A stretch of DNA of 64,000 nucleotides from Nocardia sp. NBC_00403 (GCF_036046055.1 NZ_CP107939.1:6572001-6636000); one strand, 5' to 3'. Positions 37,305 through 48,615 are shown, counted from the first letter of the stretch. Translations and numbers: made by a program. Notes: generated from the letters alone by a model not told the origin.

Positions 37305-39398
37305 CTACTCCTCTCGAAGCGCTGCGAGCACCGCTTTGGCAGTCGCCACGCCGATGCCGGGCACTTCCGTGATCTGCTCGACCGTCGCCTCCTTCAACTT
37401 GGCCACCGAACCGAAGTGGGTGACCAACGCGGTCCGCCGCGCCGCGCCGAGGCCACGCACCGAGTCGAGAGCGGAGGCGGTCATCCGCCGCGAACGCTTG
37501 CTGCGGTGGAAGGTGATCGCGAATCGGTGCGCCTCGTCGCGCACCCGCTGCAGCAGATACAGCGACTCACTGTTGCGCGGCATGATCACCGGGTCACTCT
37601 CCCCCGGCACCCACACCTCCTCGAGCCGCTTGGCAAGGCCGATCACCGCGACATCGGTGATCCCGAGCTCGTCGAGCACCTCGGCCGCGGCGGCGACCTG
37701 GGGTGCACCGCCGTCGACGACGTAGAGGTTCGGCGGGTAGGCGAACTTCTTCGGGCGTCCGGTGCGTGGATCGATGCCGGGTCGCGAGGTGAGTTCGGCG
37801 TCGTCGGATTCGAAGTCGATGACCGTCGTTTCCACATCGACGACCGCGTCCGACCCGGTGACCTCCAGTTCGGTGTGTTCCGCGACGGCGACGACGCCCG
37901 GCGGGCCGTCCAGTTCGCTGCGCTCGGCGGCGTCGCGGTCGCGGCGTAGCTTGAGGAACCTGCGACGGGTCACCTCGGCGATGCTGCCGACGTCGTCCGA
38001 GCGGCCTTCGCCTGCGGCCTCCTTGATCGCATAGTGGCGGTACTCGGACTTGCGTGGCAGACCGTCTTCGAAGACCACCAGCGAGGCCACCACATCGGTG
38101 CCCTGTACGTGGCTGATATCTACACATTCGATGCGCAGCGGCGCACTGTCGAGATCGAGGGCGTCCTGAATGTCTTGCAGAGCTTGCGATCTCGATGTCA
38201 GATCGCCTGCGCGCTTGAGCTTGTGCTGAGCCAGCGCCTCCATCGCGTTGCGCTGTACCGTCTCGGCGAGCGCCTTCTTGTCCCCCCGCTGCGGCACCCG
38301 CAGCTGCACCGCCGATCCGCGCAGCCTGCTCAGCCATTCCTGGATCTGCTCGGCGTCGGCGGGCAATTGCGGGACGAGCACCTCACGCGGCACCACGTTC
38401 GCGGGCTGCTCGTCTTCGCCCTGTTCGACCTGCGCAGCCTGCTCGCCGTAGAACTGGGTGAGGAACTGCTCCACCAGGGCCGCCATTTCGCCGCCGGCCT
38501 CCGGTACGTCGATGGCGTCGCCGGATTTGTCGACCACCCAGCCGCGCTGGCCGCGAACCCGGCCGTCGCGGACGTGGAAGATCTGCACCGCCGCCTCCAA
38601 TTCGTCGGTGGCGAAGGCGATCACGTCGGCGTCGGTGCCGGTGCCGAGCACGACGGCCTGCTTCTCCAGTGCCCTCCGCAGTGCCTGGACATCGTCACGC
38701 AGCCGGGCGGCGGTCTCGAAATCGAGCTCTTCGGCGGCGTCGAGCATGCGGCGTTCCAGTTGGCGCACCATGCGGTCGGTGCGCCCGGCCAGGAAGTCGC
38801 AGAAGTCGTCGACGATGTCGCGGTGCTCCTCGGCGCTCACCCTGCCGATGCACGGCGCCGCGCATTTGTCGATGTAGCCGAGCAGGCAAGGGCGGCCGAT
38901 CTGGTTGTGTCGCTTGAAGACTCCGTTGGAGCAGGTGCGTGCCGGGAACACGCGCAGCAGCAGGTCGAGGGTCTCGCGGATCGCCCAGGCGTGCGCGTAT
39001 GGGCCGAAGTACCGCACGCCCTTGCGGCGCGCGCCGCGGTAGACGAACAGCCGTGGGTACTCCTCGTCGAGCGTGACCGCCAGCACCGGATACGACTTGT
39101 CGTCGCGGTAGCGGACGTTGAAGCGCGGATCGAATTCCTTGATCCAGTTGTATTCCAGCTGCAGCGCTTCGACCTCGGTGGAGACGACCGTCCACTCCAC
39201 GCTCGCGGCGGTGGTGACCATCTGCCGCGTCCGTGGGTGCAGCGAAGCGACATCGGCGAAGTACGAGTTCAGCCTGCTGCGCAGGCTCTTGGCCTTGCCG
39301 ACATAGATGACCCGCCCGTAGGAGTCCCGGAACTTGTACACACCGGGTTCGACGGGAATCGTGCCGGGCGCGGGCCGGTACGTCGCTGGATCTGCCAC
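37305..39398 (-). CDS. uvrC: Excinuclease ABC subunit C
   Basis: A 697-residue nucleotide-excision-repair nuclease. In order: the N-terminal GIY-YIG domain ([20 protein letters not shown]), a Cys-containing Fe-S-type segment ([20 protein letters not shown]), the UVR motif ([20 protein letters not shown]), the RNase H-like endonuclease half ([20 protein letters not shown]), and tandem HhH at the end ([19 protein letters not shown]). An acidic insert of about 45 residues near residue 500 ([20 protein letters not shown]) interrupts the second nuclease half; it is longer than in the E. coli enzyme. First gene of the uvrC-rapZ-yvcK-whiA run. Confidence 0.96.
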   Translation of the reverse strand: MADPATYRPAPGTIPVEPGVYKFRDSYGRVIYVGKAKSLRSRLNSYFADVASLHPRTRQMVTTAASVEWTVVSTEVEALQLEYNWIKEFDPRFNVRYRDDKSYPVLAVTLDEEYPRLFVYRGARRKGVRYFGPYAHAWAIRETLDLLLRVFPARTCSNGVFKRHNQIGRPCLLGYIDKCAAPCIGRVSAEEHRDIVDDFCDFLAGRTDRMVRQLERRMLDAAEELDFETAARLRDDVQALRRALEKQAVVLGTGTDADVIAFATDELEAAVQIFHVRDGRVRGQRGWVVDKSGDAIDVPEAGGEMAALVEQFLTQFYGEQAAQVEQGEDEQPANVVPREVLVPQLPADAEQIQEWLSRLRGSAVQLRVPQRGDKKALAETVQRNAMEALAQHKLKRAGDLTSRSQALQDIQDALDLDSAPLRIECVDISHVQGTDVVASLVVFEDGLPRKSEYRHYAIKEAAGEGRSDDVGSIAEVTRRRFLKLRRDRDAAERSELDGPPGVVAVAEHTELEVTGSDAVVDVETTVIDFESDDAELTSRPGIDPRTGRPKKFAYPPNLYVVDGGAPQVAAAAEVLDELGITDVAVIGLAKRLEEVWVPGESDPVIMPRNSESLYLLQRVRDEAHRFAITFHRSKRSRRMTASALDSVRGLGAARRTALVTHFGSVAKLKEATVEQITEVPGIGVATAKAVLAALREE

Positions 39399-39486
39399 CC
39401 ATCAAGCCTATCGAGCGGGTCCGACAGGCCGATCGGGGCCGACGCTCACCAGCAGCGCGATAACCTGCGGGACAGACACGGGCCGA

Positions 39487-39987
39487 TCAGGCCGTCTTGC
39501 GGAAGAACCATCCTGTTGATGCGGAGTGGAACAGCAGCGCGACGATCACCGCAGCGCCTGCGATGACCGCGAGGACCGGCAGGACGCCCACCTGAGACGG
39601 CAGCCCGGAGATGATCGTGAAAAGTCCGATGAAGATCTGCACACTCGCCAGAATCACGGCGGTCACCCAGACCCAGAGTTCCCGGAGCCCGAAGATCAAG
39701 ACGTTGGCGGCGAGCACCCAGCTGGCAAAGAACTCGGCCGAGCTAGCACTTGCAGATTCGACATTATCGAGCAGGCCCAGCACAAAATGCCCAAGGGTAA
39801 AAGCCACCAGGAACCCGGCCCCGAGGCGCACCCTGCGCACCGCATCGGGCATGTTCGATGTAACGACGGCGAATCGGAAGAAATGACGGACCGTGGTGCT
39901 GGCATCGACCATTCGGCGGACCTTGGACAAATCCCCGACTGCCGGAACGATTTTCGGCTCGTCCACGACAGCAACATTCGAAACCAC
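39487..39987 (-). CDS. Small integral membrane protein
   Basis: A 166-residue protein. GTG 39987 is favoured over the GTG two codons earlier because GAGGAG lies just upstream. After a soluble N-terminus of about 50 residues (KVRRMVDASTTVRHFFRF) come four hydrophobic segments: LGAGFLVAFTLGHFVLGLLD, FFASWVLAANVLIFGL, VWVTAVILASVQIFIGLFTI and VLPVLAVIAGAAVIVALLF. No family is recognised. It is downstream of, and antiparallel to, nothing regulatory that I can see; it sits alone before uvrC. Confidence 0.65.
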   Translation of the reverse strand: MVSNVAVVDEPKIVPAVGDLSKVRRMVDASTTVRHFFRFAVVTSNMPDAVRRVRLGAGFLVAFTLGHFVLGLLDNVESASASSAEFFASWVLAANVLIFGLRELWVWVTAVILASVQIFIGLFTIISGLPSQVGVLPVLAVIAGAAVIVALLFHSASTGWFFRKTA

Positions 39988-40195
39988 GATCACTCCTCAT
40001 CGAGCTTTGCGCCACGTCCTCACAGACGCGCAAATCGGACGCTATCGGAATGATCGGCCTGCTTACAATCGAGTAAGTATGCTTATGACGAGGGCCACAA
40101 CCATATTCAGTCGGCAGATCGATGTGACCCACGCGACATATTCCCACGCCAGAGCCGGCGCCCTTCCGCGTCGAATAATCGCGAGAATTCTTCGC

Positions 40196-40756
40196 TCAGC
40201 GCGCAGGAAGCGAGACGCCCACGACGAACCAGGCTTGTGCCACGGGCCGCCGAAGCAACCAGGCAACAGCGGCGCAAACACCCGCAGAGTAGAGAACCGC
40301 CACAATCCAGAGCACGGGTGGAATGACATCGCTGCGCGCCCACACGCAGACCGCACACTGCAAAAATGCCAACACGATCGCGGTGACCCCCGTCCACTGC
40401 CACCGACCGGCGAATCCGCAGGCGACAAGCCCCAATATCCAACCGAAGACGAATTGAATCGAGGCCGCCCGCGCCGCATCGACACCGATGGTCGATCCCA
40501 TGATTGCCGGATAGGCGATCCCGAATACCGCCATGCCCCATGCGGCTTCACGCGCCTCGCGGACCTGCGTGGGCATGCCGCCCAGCATTCGGGCGGCCAC
40601 CGCGATGGCATGATTCTCCGCAGCAGGGTCCGCATACACGGCGCTCCCCCATTCCAACGAGGAAACCAGCGAACCCCCGACGGGCCCGCAGATCGCACGG
40701 TAATTCGGCACGGTGGCCCAGACGACGCGATCGCTCACCACTGTGACACGGGACAC
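40196..40756 (-). CDS. Hypothetical membrane protein
   Basis: A 186-residue protein with a soluble N-terminal part of about 70 residues (HAIAVAARMLGGMPTQVREA) and then four hydrophobic segments, for example AAWGMAVFGIAYPAIMGSTI, IQFVFGWILGLVACGFA and VLWIVAVLYSAGVCAAVAWL. The start (GTG 40756) has no clear ribosome binding site, so the real start may be internal. The family is unknown. Base composition upstream (40000-40090) is slightly AT-rich. Confidence 0.55.
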   Translation of the reverse strand: MSRVTVVSDRVVWATVPNYRAICGPVGGSLVSSLEWGSAVYADPAAENHAIAVAARMLGGMPTQVREAREAAWGMAVFGIAYPAIMGSTIGVDAARAASIQFVFGWILGLVACGFAGRWQWTGVTAIVLAFLQCAVCVWARSDVIPPVLWIVAVLYSAGVCAAVAWLLRRPVAQAWFVVGVSLPAR

Positions 40757-40812
40757 AATCGAACGGTACTGCTATTACGCGCTGCCTCGGCGCTCGCGAT
40801 TCGATGGCGCAA

Positions 40813-41499
40813 TCAGCCGAGTTCGTACCGCTCCAGGACTCGCAGCAGCGCGTCCGGACGTTCCACCGTCGGCAAGGGGTCGACCAGGGCGAAGCGACAC
40901 CCGAGGGCAGTCGCACCGCCATCGGCCTCCGCGCTGTCACCGACCATCAACGCCGACTCAGCGGGCACCCCGAGTTCCTCGAACGCGGCCCGGAAGATAC
41001 GTGGATCCGGTTTGACCGAACCGACCTCGAAGGACAGTACGAAGCTGTCGACCAACCGGTCCCAGCCCCTTGCCGCGAAGGTAGGACGCACATCGAACGC
41101 GATGTTGCTGACCAGGCCGACCGGAATACGCTGCGCCGCAAGCGTTTTCAGAACATCCTCGGTATCGGGATACGGCGTCCACGACATCGGGTCGACGAGC
41201 CTGCCGTACAACCGCTCCGCTTGCCGCACCGTCGGCACCCCGAAGTGCCGCAGCACCTCGAGGTAGGCCTTTCGGTGCTGCCGTGGATCCAGATCCCTTT
41301 GCTCCCAGGCGATCTGACCTTCGGCGTCGAACTGCACCGACTGACCGACAGGGGCTGTCATGCGCCGGATGATCTCGGCCGTTTCGTGCACATCGAACGG
41401 CTGCCCGTCCTCGCCGACCAGATCATCGGCCCAGGATTCGTCATCCTCCAGCCGAAACAGCGTCCCGGAAAAGTCGAAGAGCACCGCCGTTACCGTCAC
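40813..41499 (-). CDS. HAD family hydrolase with an atypical motif I
   Basis: A 228-residue haloacid dehalogenase superfamily protein. Motif I reads VLFDFSGTLF: the nucleophile Asp is present, but the usual second Asp (DxDxT) is Ser. Motif II is in VGLVSNIAFD, motif III Lys in EVGSVKPDPRIF, and motif IV in ALMVGDSAEADGGA. A helical cap of subfamily I type lies between motif I and II. Loss of the general acid/base Asp usually weakens phosphatase activity, so a different reaction or a non-catalytic role is possible. The start is ATG/GTG at 41499, divergent from ggt. Confidence 0.85.
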   Translation of the reverse strand: MTVTAVLFDFSGTLFRLEDDESWADDLVGEDGQPFDVHETAEIIRRMTAPVGQSVQFDAEGQIAWEQRDLDPRQHRKAYLEVLRHFGVPTVRQAERLYGRLVDPMSWTPYPDTEDVLKTLAAQRIPVGLVSNIAFDVRPTFAARGWDRLVDSFVLSFEVGSVKPDPRIFRAAFEELGVPAESALMVGDSAEADGGATALGCRFALVDPLPTVERPDALLRVLERYELG

Positions 41500-41596
41500 C
41501 GAGCCAGCTTACCGGCCCGTGATCGGCCTCTCATGACCTTCCCAGTGGCGGGGGAAAACTGCGCTGCGGGCGGCGGCAGAGCGATACAGTCCGTGA

Positions 41597-43543
41597 ATGC
41601 GCGTGCGACACATCTGGACCGGGGCCGGCGCGGCCTTGGTCCTCACGGTGGGACTGGTGACAGGTTGTTCGTCCGACAGCGACAAGGCCGCGGCATGTGC
41701 CAGTGTGCCGAACGGGACGCCGGTGACGGCCGCCCCCGCCACGGCGGGTGCCACCACCTCACAGAACATCAGCACCAACCCTGAGAGCGCGTCCGGTTAT
41801 CGCAGCAATATGACTGCGGTCCGGACCAGCTCGTATGCCGTGGCGACGGCGAATCCGCTCGCCACCGAGGCGGCCTGCGAAGTGCTGAACAATGGGGGCA
41901 CTGCGGCCGACGCACTGATCACCGCACAAACGGTGCTCGGCTTGGTCGAGCCGCAGTCGTCCGGAATCGGCGGCGGCTCGTTCATGCTCTACTACGACGC
42001 GGCGGCGAAAACTGTCGACGCCTACGACGGGCGCGAGGTCGCCCCCGCCGCCGCCACCGAGAACTACCTGCGCTGGATCAGCGATACCGACCGGACCGAA
42101 CCCAAACCGAACACCCGCGCAAGCGGCCGCTCCATCGGCGTCCCCGGTGTGCTGCGCATGCTGGAGCTCGCGCATCACGAACACGGTAAGAGCGGTTGGC
42201 GCGAGCTGTTCGATTCCGCGGTGTCGTTGGCCGATCAGGGCTTCCCTATCAGCCCGCGGCTCGCGGGTCAGATCGCTGATTCGGCCAAGGATCTCGCCAA
42301 CGACGAGGCCTCGAAGGCGTACTTCCTCAACCCCGACGGCACCGCCAAACCCGCTGGCACCAACCTGGCCAACCCGGCGATGGCGAAGGCGTTGGGCGCC
42401 ATCGCTTCCGAGGGTGCGCAAGCGTTCTACACCGGCGCCATTGCCCGCGACATCGTCGACGCGGCCGCTTCGACGACGGGCGGCCGCACTCCTGGCCTCA
42501 TCACCGCGAGCGACCTGGCCGGGTACCAGCCCAAGAAGCGGACCGCATTGTGCACCGGCTACCGCAACCATGAGATCTGTGGAATGCCCGCCCCGTCCTC
42601 CGGTGGCATCGCCGTCGCCGCCACCCTCGGCATCCTGGAGAACTTCGACCTGGCTGCGCTGCGACCGGACAATATCGATCACAACGGTGGCAAACCGAAG
42701 GCCGAGGCGGTGCACCTCGTCTCCGAGGCGGAGCGGCTCGCCTACGCCGACCGCAACAAGTACGTGGCCGACACGGATTTCATTCCGCTGCCCGGCAATT
42801 CACCGCAGACACTGCTGAACAAGGACTATCTGAAGCAGCGTTCCTCGTTGATCAACCCCGGCCACAGCATGGGCACCGCGCAGCCGGGCGATTTCGGCCC
42901 TGTCCCGGTCGGCGTCGGCCCGCAGCCGCCCGAGCACGGCACCAGCCACATCTCGGTGGTCGACAAGTACGGCAATGCCGCCTCGATGACGACGACGGTG
43001 GAGTCCGCGTTCGGCTCCTTCCATCTGGTCGACGGATTCGTTCTCAATAACCAGCTCACCGATTTCTCCGCCGATCCGCTCGGCACCGACGGAGCGCCGG
43101 TGGCCAACCGTGTGCAGCCGAACAAGCGCCCACGCAGTTCGATGAGCCCCACCCTGGTCTTCGATCGCGGTGCCGACGGCACCCGCGGCGAGCTCACCCA
43201 GGTGGTCGGCTCCCCCGGTGGTTCGGTGATCATCCAGTTCGTGCTGAAGTCCCTCATCGGGGTGCTGGATTGGGGCCTCGACCCACAGCAGGCGGTCTCG
43301 GGCGTCGACTTCGGCACGGCCAACACCCCGTCGACCAATGTCGGCGGCGAACACCCTGCCATCAACGCCACCGACAACGGCGATCACGACCCGCTGGTGC
43401 TCCGGCTCCGTGAACTCGGCCACCAGGTCTCGATCGCTCCGCAGATCAGTGGCCTGAGCGCCCTGCAGCGCGACGGGACGAACGGCTGGATCGGCGGCGC
43501 GGACCCCCGCCGCGAAGGCGCTGTTCTCGGCGACACGCACTGA
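41597..43543 (+). CDS. ggt: Gamma-glutamyltransferase lipoprotein
   Basis: A 648-residue exported enzyme. The signal peptide ends in a lipobox (LVLTVGLVTGC), so the protein is anchored at the outer face of the membrane. The Ntn-hydrolase large subunit contains LGLVEPQSSGIGGGSFMLYY. Autocleavage before Thr449 in PPEHGTSHISVVD would release the small subunit, which has MTTTVESAFGSFH and KRPRSSMSPTLVF. It cleaves glutathione and gamma-glutamyl compounds, supplying Cys-Gly or glutamate from outside. A strong terminator follows the stop. Confidence 0.93.
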   Translation: MRVRHIWTGAGAALVLTVGLVTGCSSDSDKAAACASVPNGTPVTAAPATAGATTSQNISTNPESASGYRSNMTAVRTSSYAVATANPLATEAACEVLNNGGTAADALITAQTVLGLVEPQSSGIGGGSFMLYYDAAAKTVDAYDGREVAPAAATENYLRWISDTDRTEPKPNTRASGRSIGVPGVLRMLELAHHEHGKSGWRELFDSAVSLADQGFPISPRLAGQIADSAKDLANDEASKAYFLNPDGTAKPAGTNLANPAMAKALGAIASEGAQAFYTGAIARDIVDAAASTTGGRTPGLITASDLAGYQPKKRTALCTGYRNHEICGMPAPSSGGIAVAATLGILENFDLAALRPDNIDHNGGKPKAEAVHLVSEAERLAYADRNKYVADTDFIPLPGNSPQTLLNKDYLKQRSSLINPGHSMGTAQPGDFGPVPVGVGPQPPEHGTSHISVVDKYGNAASMTTTVESAFGSFHLVDGFVLNNQLTDFSADPLGTDGAPVANRVQPNKRPRSSMSPTLVFDRGADGTRGELTQVVGSPGGSVIIQFVLKSLIGVLDWGLDPQQAVSGVDFGTANTPSTNVGGEHPAINATDNGDHDPLVLRLRELGHQVSIAPQISGLSALQRDGTNGWIGGADPRREGAVLGDTH

Positions 43544-43547
43544 CCGC

Positions 43548-43588
43548 CTGGTGTCCGAGCCGGGATGCCATCCCCGCTCGGACACCAG
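43548..43588 (+). terminator. Terminator of ggt
   Basis: CTGGTGTCCGAGC and its exact complement form a 13-bp stem, followed after one mismatch by an inner 5-bp stem (GGGAT/ATCCC) with a 3-nt loop. It begins 4 bases after the stop. Confidence 0.9.
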
Positions 43589-43755
43589 CCTTCGGTGGCA
43601 TCACAGTCCACCCACGAATCGGCCACCCATCTTCCCCTGATTCCTGCCGACGAGTAGCACACCCTGGAGGAGCGCTCACTCGGTTTGCCGCAACGGTGTG
43701 TCACTCACCCAACACGGCCGAGCGGCACGATGGCGAGTTGAGGTGGTGGGCAGTG

Positions 43756-44283
43756 CTATTCGGCGGTGGTGGTGTACTTCACGCCGAGCTCGCGGAGCCG
43801 ATCCAGGGCACGGGCCGCGTGTTCTTTGTCATTGGAGCGGATGGCGAGCAGCGGGACATAGTCGTCGTCGATCAGTTCGAGTCGGGCCCAGGACTTTCGG
43901 TCCTGGAAGGAGACACCACGGATGTGCTCCCAGGGGAACATCGTGTCGCCGAGGATGTTTCGGACCGCGACGCCGCGCGCACCGGCGCGCAGCCGGGGCC
44001 TGGTCAGCAACAGCACCGCGGCGGCCGCGAGCAGGCCGATGCCCATCATCGCCAACTGGTCGGCCGGGCGGAAGTTGACGCCGGTCGAGCCGGTGCGTAA
44101 CCAGATGCCGCCCGCGATGAAGAACGCGGCGAGCAGCACCGCGACGATCCAGGCGGTGCGAACCGCCCGACGCGGGCGCACTTCGAGCTCCCACTCCGGG
44201 GTGTCACCCTGTCCCGCAGCCGAATCGGCGGGCGCGCCCGCCCCGGTGCCGGGCTTCCTTCGCCAGATCCGGACGACTGGCAT
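43756..44283 (-). CDS. Membrane PH-domain protein (Rv1417-like)
   Basis: A 175-residue protein. After a short soluble N-terminus it has two transmembrane helices (TAWIVAVLLAAFFIAGGIWL and QLAMMGIGLLAAAAVLLL). A bacterial PH domain follows: RAGARGVAVRNILGDTMFPW, then EHIRGVSFQDRKSWARLEL. It follows ribH by 4 bp, the position of Rv1417 in mycobacteria, so it is cotranscribed with riboflavin genes although its role is unknown. Confidence 0.82.
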   Translation of the reverse strand: MPVVRIWRRKPGTGAGAPADSAAGQGDTPEWELEVRPRRAVRTAWIVAVLLAAFFIAGGIWLRTGSTGVNFRPADQLAMMGIGLLAAAAVLLLTRPRLRAGARGVAVRNILGDTMFPWEHIRGVSFQDRKSWARLELIDDDYVPLLAIRSNDKEHAARALDRLRELGVKYTTTAE

Positions 44284-44287
44284 CGGT

Positions 44288-46049
<1,762 letters not shown>

Positions 46050-46133
46050 GTCTGCTGTGCTCCATCTCGAAAAGGGTGCGTCCCTAACACTACGGCGTCC
46101 GCCGTATGTTCCCGGCGGCGCATATGCGACCGG

Positions 46134-46757
46134 TCAGCCGCGTTGCTGGAGCCGCTCGACGTACTTGGCGATCACGTCCACTTCCAGATTGACCGTGGTG
46201 CCCACCGTCGCGGCGCCGAGATTGGTCATCGTGAGGGTGGTCGGGATGAGCGAAACCTCGAACCAGTCGCGATTGCCGTCGACCGCTGGTTCCTCCGAAA
46301 GGCCGAGGCCGGAGACCGTCAGCGAGATGCCGTCGACGGTGATCGAACCCTTTTCCACGACATAGCGGGCGATCGCGTCGGGCAGCGAGATCCGCACGAC
46401 CTCCCAGTTCTCCGAGGGCGTGCGGGAGAGCACGGTGCCGGTGCCGTCGACGTGACCCTGCACGAGGTGTCCGCCGAGCCTGCTGTCGAGCGCGGCCGCG
46501 CGTTCCAGGTTGACCCGGGAGCCAGCGCCGAGGCCGCCGATGCTGGAGCGGTTCAATGTCTCCTGCATCACGTCGACGGTGAACGAGTCGCCATCGATCA
46601 CGTCGACCACGGTCAGGCACACTCCGTTCACGGCGATCGAATCTCCGTGTCCGGCATCGGAGGTCACCAGCTTGCCCTTGATCGTCAGTCGAGCGGCGTC
46701 GGCCAACCGCTCGGTGGCGACGATCTCGCCGAGCTCCTCGACGATGCCTGTGAACAT
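46134..46757 (-). CDS. ribE: Riboflavin synthase alpha chain
   Basis: A 207-residue enzyme dismutating two lumazines to riboflavin. It has the two repeated lumazine-binding barrels: MFTGIVEELGEIVATERLAD with SIAVNGVCLTVVDVIDG, and GHLVQGHVDGTGTVLSR with ITVDGISLTVSGLGLSEEPA. It is the first recognisable gene of ribE-ribBA-ribH-PH. No ribD gene and no convincing FMN riboswitch were found upstream. Confidence 0.96.
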   Translation of the reverse strand: MFTGIVEELGEIVATERLADAARLTIKGKLVTSDAGHGDSIAVNGVCLTVVDVIDGDSFTVDVMQETLNRSSIGGLGAGSRVNLERAAALDSRLGGHLVQGHVDGTGTVLSRTPSENWEVVRISLPDAIARYVVEKGSITVDGISLTVSGLGLSEEPAVDGNRDWFEVSLIPTTLTMTNLGAATVGTTVNLEVDVIAKYVERLQQRG

Positions 46758-47289
46758 GCCTTGACTCCCTGTCGCGTCGTTTCTACCGGTTGCGGAACAG
46801 CTCGGGCCAGGCCGCTATTCCCGTCGGTCGGTGCCAGACCAGCCTAACGACGGGTGTCGGCGAGCAACCAGCACGGTTCCATCCAGTGGCCGGGCGAACC
46901 CTGACTCCGCAGCCGGCGCCGGAATCAGACCGCCGGGCTGGTCGAATCGCGCCGAACATAACGCCAATTATTGTTCACAGTCGAATCGTGACCGAGCATA
47001 AGGAAACATCGCCGTATACCTGTCGGCGATCAATATCAATTCATATTTCCGATACCGTGCGGAAGAATTTCACTCGCGGCTCGTATTATGGGATTTTGCT
47101 GGGTACCCCGCCGAAACACGAGTTACACCGAATGCTTGCGCGGGAACAAAATTGGATGCAATATTGTTATGTAGCTGATTCCTGATGTTCAACTTCGACC
47201 CGAGCAGTTCAGTGCGGAGCGGTTCGACCCGAGGTGCGTTGCAGACCCGGGGAGTTCGATCCAGGGAAGTCCACCACTCGAGGAAGACA
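46758..47289. other. Non-coding stretch with an AT-rich island
   Basis: About 530 bp upstream of ribE. The first 200 bp are of normal GC. From about 46965 to 47190 the sequence turns markedly AT-rich, with runs such as CAATTATTGTTC, CAATATCAATTCATATTTCC and GCAATATTGTTATG. It contains a dyad ATCGCCG...CGGCGAT (47008-47030). A 131-codon frame crosses it but shows no protein-like character. This contrasts sharply with the rest of the window and may be an acquired segment or a silenced promoter region. Confidence 0.6.
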
Positions 47290-47331
47290 GACAGCGCCGT
47301 GGGTCAAATAGACAGCACGATGGGTCAAATC
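47290..47331 (+). repeat. Two tandem 21-bp direct repeats
   Basis: Two adjacent 21-bp units share GACAGC and TGGGTCAAAT, with 3-4 differences in the middle and the last base. They end 27 bp before the GTG of the next gene. Two helical turns per unit and the position suggest paired protein-binding sites (inference). Confidence 0.7.
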
Positions 47332-47357
47332 AGGTTCGACACACTTGGGGGTGTTGC

Positions 47358-47828
47358 GTGACCACTCTTCTCGATTCGACGCTGGAAGTTCGCTGCGTGC
47401 AGTATCGGCGCGAATTTCACATGCCGGCATCAATCGATCCGACGTCGCGCCGCATATTACTGCACATAGGCACGCACTACGGTGCCATCACCATGCCCGC
47501 GGAGCTCGGCGAACGGGTCCAGCACCAGCTCACCCAGGCCCAGATCGCCGCGCCGGTCGTCCATCATCCGCGCGCGCGGCGGTGGACCTTCATTACCGGA
47601 CCCGCCCGGCCCGACACCCTCACCACCGCCGTGTCCGCCGAACTGTTCCGGCTGTATGCCACCGTCGCCTGCACCGGAAGCCAGGTCGTGCTGCCGTCGC
47701 CGGACGACGAACGCACCGGCTACCGGACCTGGATACAGCCGCCGGAGAACGCAACAACACTGCCGCCGCTGAGCGCGGTCGCCGAAGCGACCCGCACCCT
47801 CGGTGCTATGAAAGTTCGCGCGTTGTAA
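47358..47828 (+). CDS. Hypothetical protein, possibly related to small Prim-Pol-like proteins
   Basis: A 156-residue protein. The start is GTG 47358 with a G-rich site upstream; an internal ATG (MPASIDPTSRR) at residue 22 is possible. Segments are RRILLHIGTHYGAITMPAEL, HHPRARRWTFITGPARPDTL, TGSQVVLPSPDDERTGYRTW and IQPPENATTLPPL. The order of strand, WTF strand, PSP loop and W-x-PP ending recalls short actinomycete proteins annotated as bifunctional primase/polymerase N-terminal-like, but this is an impression only. It lies downstream of the AT-rich island and tandem repeat. Confidence 0.65.
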   Translation: MTTLLDSTLEVRCVQYRREFHMPASIDPTSRRILLHIGTHYGAITMPAELGERVQHQLTQAQIAAPVVHHPRARRWTFITGPARPDTLTTAVSAELFRLYATVACTGSQVVLPSPDDERTGYRTWIQPPENATTLPPLSAVAEATRTLGAMKVRAL

Positions 47829-47832
47829 AGAT

Positions 47833-47856
47833 ATTCGGGCCCCGTGGGACCCGAAT
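47833..47856. terminator. Bidirectional terminator between the hypothetical gene and rpe
   Basis: ATTCGGG-c-CCC, loop GT, GGG-a-CCCGAAT: a 10-bp stem with one mismatch in the 34-bp convergent gap. Confidence 0.75.
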
Positions 47857-47862
47857 CCCGAG

Positions 47863-48555
47863 CTACTGGACGCGCAGCGCGGCGGCACGCTGCCGCAGCG
47901 CGGCCACCGTGGCGCCGGGATCGGCCGTGTTGTAGACGGCGGATCCGGCGACGAAGCAGTCGATTCCGGCCTCCGCCGCCGCCTCGATCGTGTCGTTGTT
48001 GATTCCGCCGTCGATCTCCACGATCAGCCGCAGCTCACCCGCGTCGACAAGCCTGCGCACGATCCGTGCCTTCTCCAGCACGTGCGCGATGAAGGACTGT
48101 CCGCCGAAACCGGGTTCCACGCTCATCACCAGCAGAGTGTCGAACTCGCGCAGGATCTCCAGGTACGGCTCGATCGGCGTGTTCGGCTTCACCGAGAGTC
48201 CGGCCTTCGCACCCGCCGCCCGAATGTCGCGGGCCACCGCAATCGGATCGTCGGTCGCCTCGGCGTGGAAAGTGACATTGTGCGCACCCGCCTCGGCATA
48301 CGGCGGCGCCCACCGGCCCGGGTCATCGATCATCAGATGGCAGTCCAGCGGAATATCGGTCACCTTCAACAGGCTCTGCACCACGGGCAGCCCGAGTGTC
48401 AGGTTCGGCACGAAGTGCGCGTCCATCACATCGACATGCAACCAGTCGGCGCCCTCCACAGCTTTGACCTCGTCGGCGAGGTGCGCGAAGTCCGCGGAGA
48501 GGATGGATGGGGCGATCATCGGCGCGGCCGGGCGCGAAAACGTCGAAGAGGACAC
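47863..48555 (-). CDS. rpe: Ribulose-phosphate 3-epimerase
   Basis: About 230 residues, a TIM barrel linking ribulose-5-phosphate and xylulose-5-phosphate. Signatures are [60 protein letters not shown] and [12 protein letters not shown] (metal-binding His/Asp residues included). GTG 48555 is preferred: a -10-like TAGACT lies 8 bases upstream with no ribosome binding site, and the short N-terminal extension fits mycobacterial homologues. It is divergent from rsbW. Confidence 0.95.
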   Translation of the reverse strand: MSSSTFSRPAAPMIAPSILSADFAHLADEVKAVEGADWLHVDVMDAHFVPNLTLGLPVVQSLLKVTDIPLDCHLMIDDPGRWAPPYAEAGAHNVTFHAEATDDPIAVARDIRAAGAKAGLSVKPNTPIEPYLEILREFDTLLVMSVEPGFGGQSFIAHVLEKARIVRRLVDAGELRLIVEIDGGINNDTIEAAAEAGIDCFVAGSAVYNTADPGATVAALRQRAAALRVQ

Positions 48556-48563
48556 AACGCGGC

Positions 48564-48569
48564 AGTCTA
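48564..48569 (-). promoter_or_regulatory. -10 element of rpe
   Basis: TAGACT on the minus strand, 8 bases before the GTG of rpe, fits TANNNT and a leaderless mRNA. Confidence 0.5.
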
Positions 48570-48580
48570 ACGGTAGTGAG

Positions 48581-48605
48581 GGTTGCCTCGGCCGGGAGTG
48601 GGTAG
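48581..48605 (+). promoter_or_regulatory. Candidate SigF-type promoter of rsbW-sigF
   Basis: GGTT, 15 bases, then GGGTAG (48600-48605) closely resembles the mycobacterial SigF consensus (about GTTT-N15-17-GGGTAT). It lies 10 bases upstream of the rsbW GTG. A housekeeping-type TAGCCT (48603-48608) overlaps it. This supports autoregulation of the operon. Confidence 0.55.
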
Positions 48606-48615
48606 CCTGCATAGG

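Noticed and set aside
46758..46960. FMN riboswitch upstream of ribE
   Set aside because: The expected conserved aptamer segments could not be matched by eye on the minus strand; a covariance search would be decisive.
46790..47185. 131-codon plus-strand ORF across the AT-rich island
   Set aside because: The first half reads like a shadow frame and the second half reflects AT-rich sequence; no start signal and no domain.
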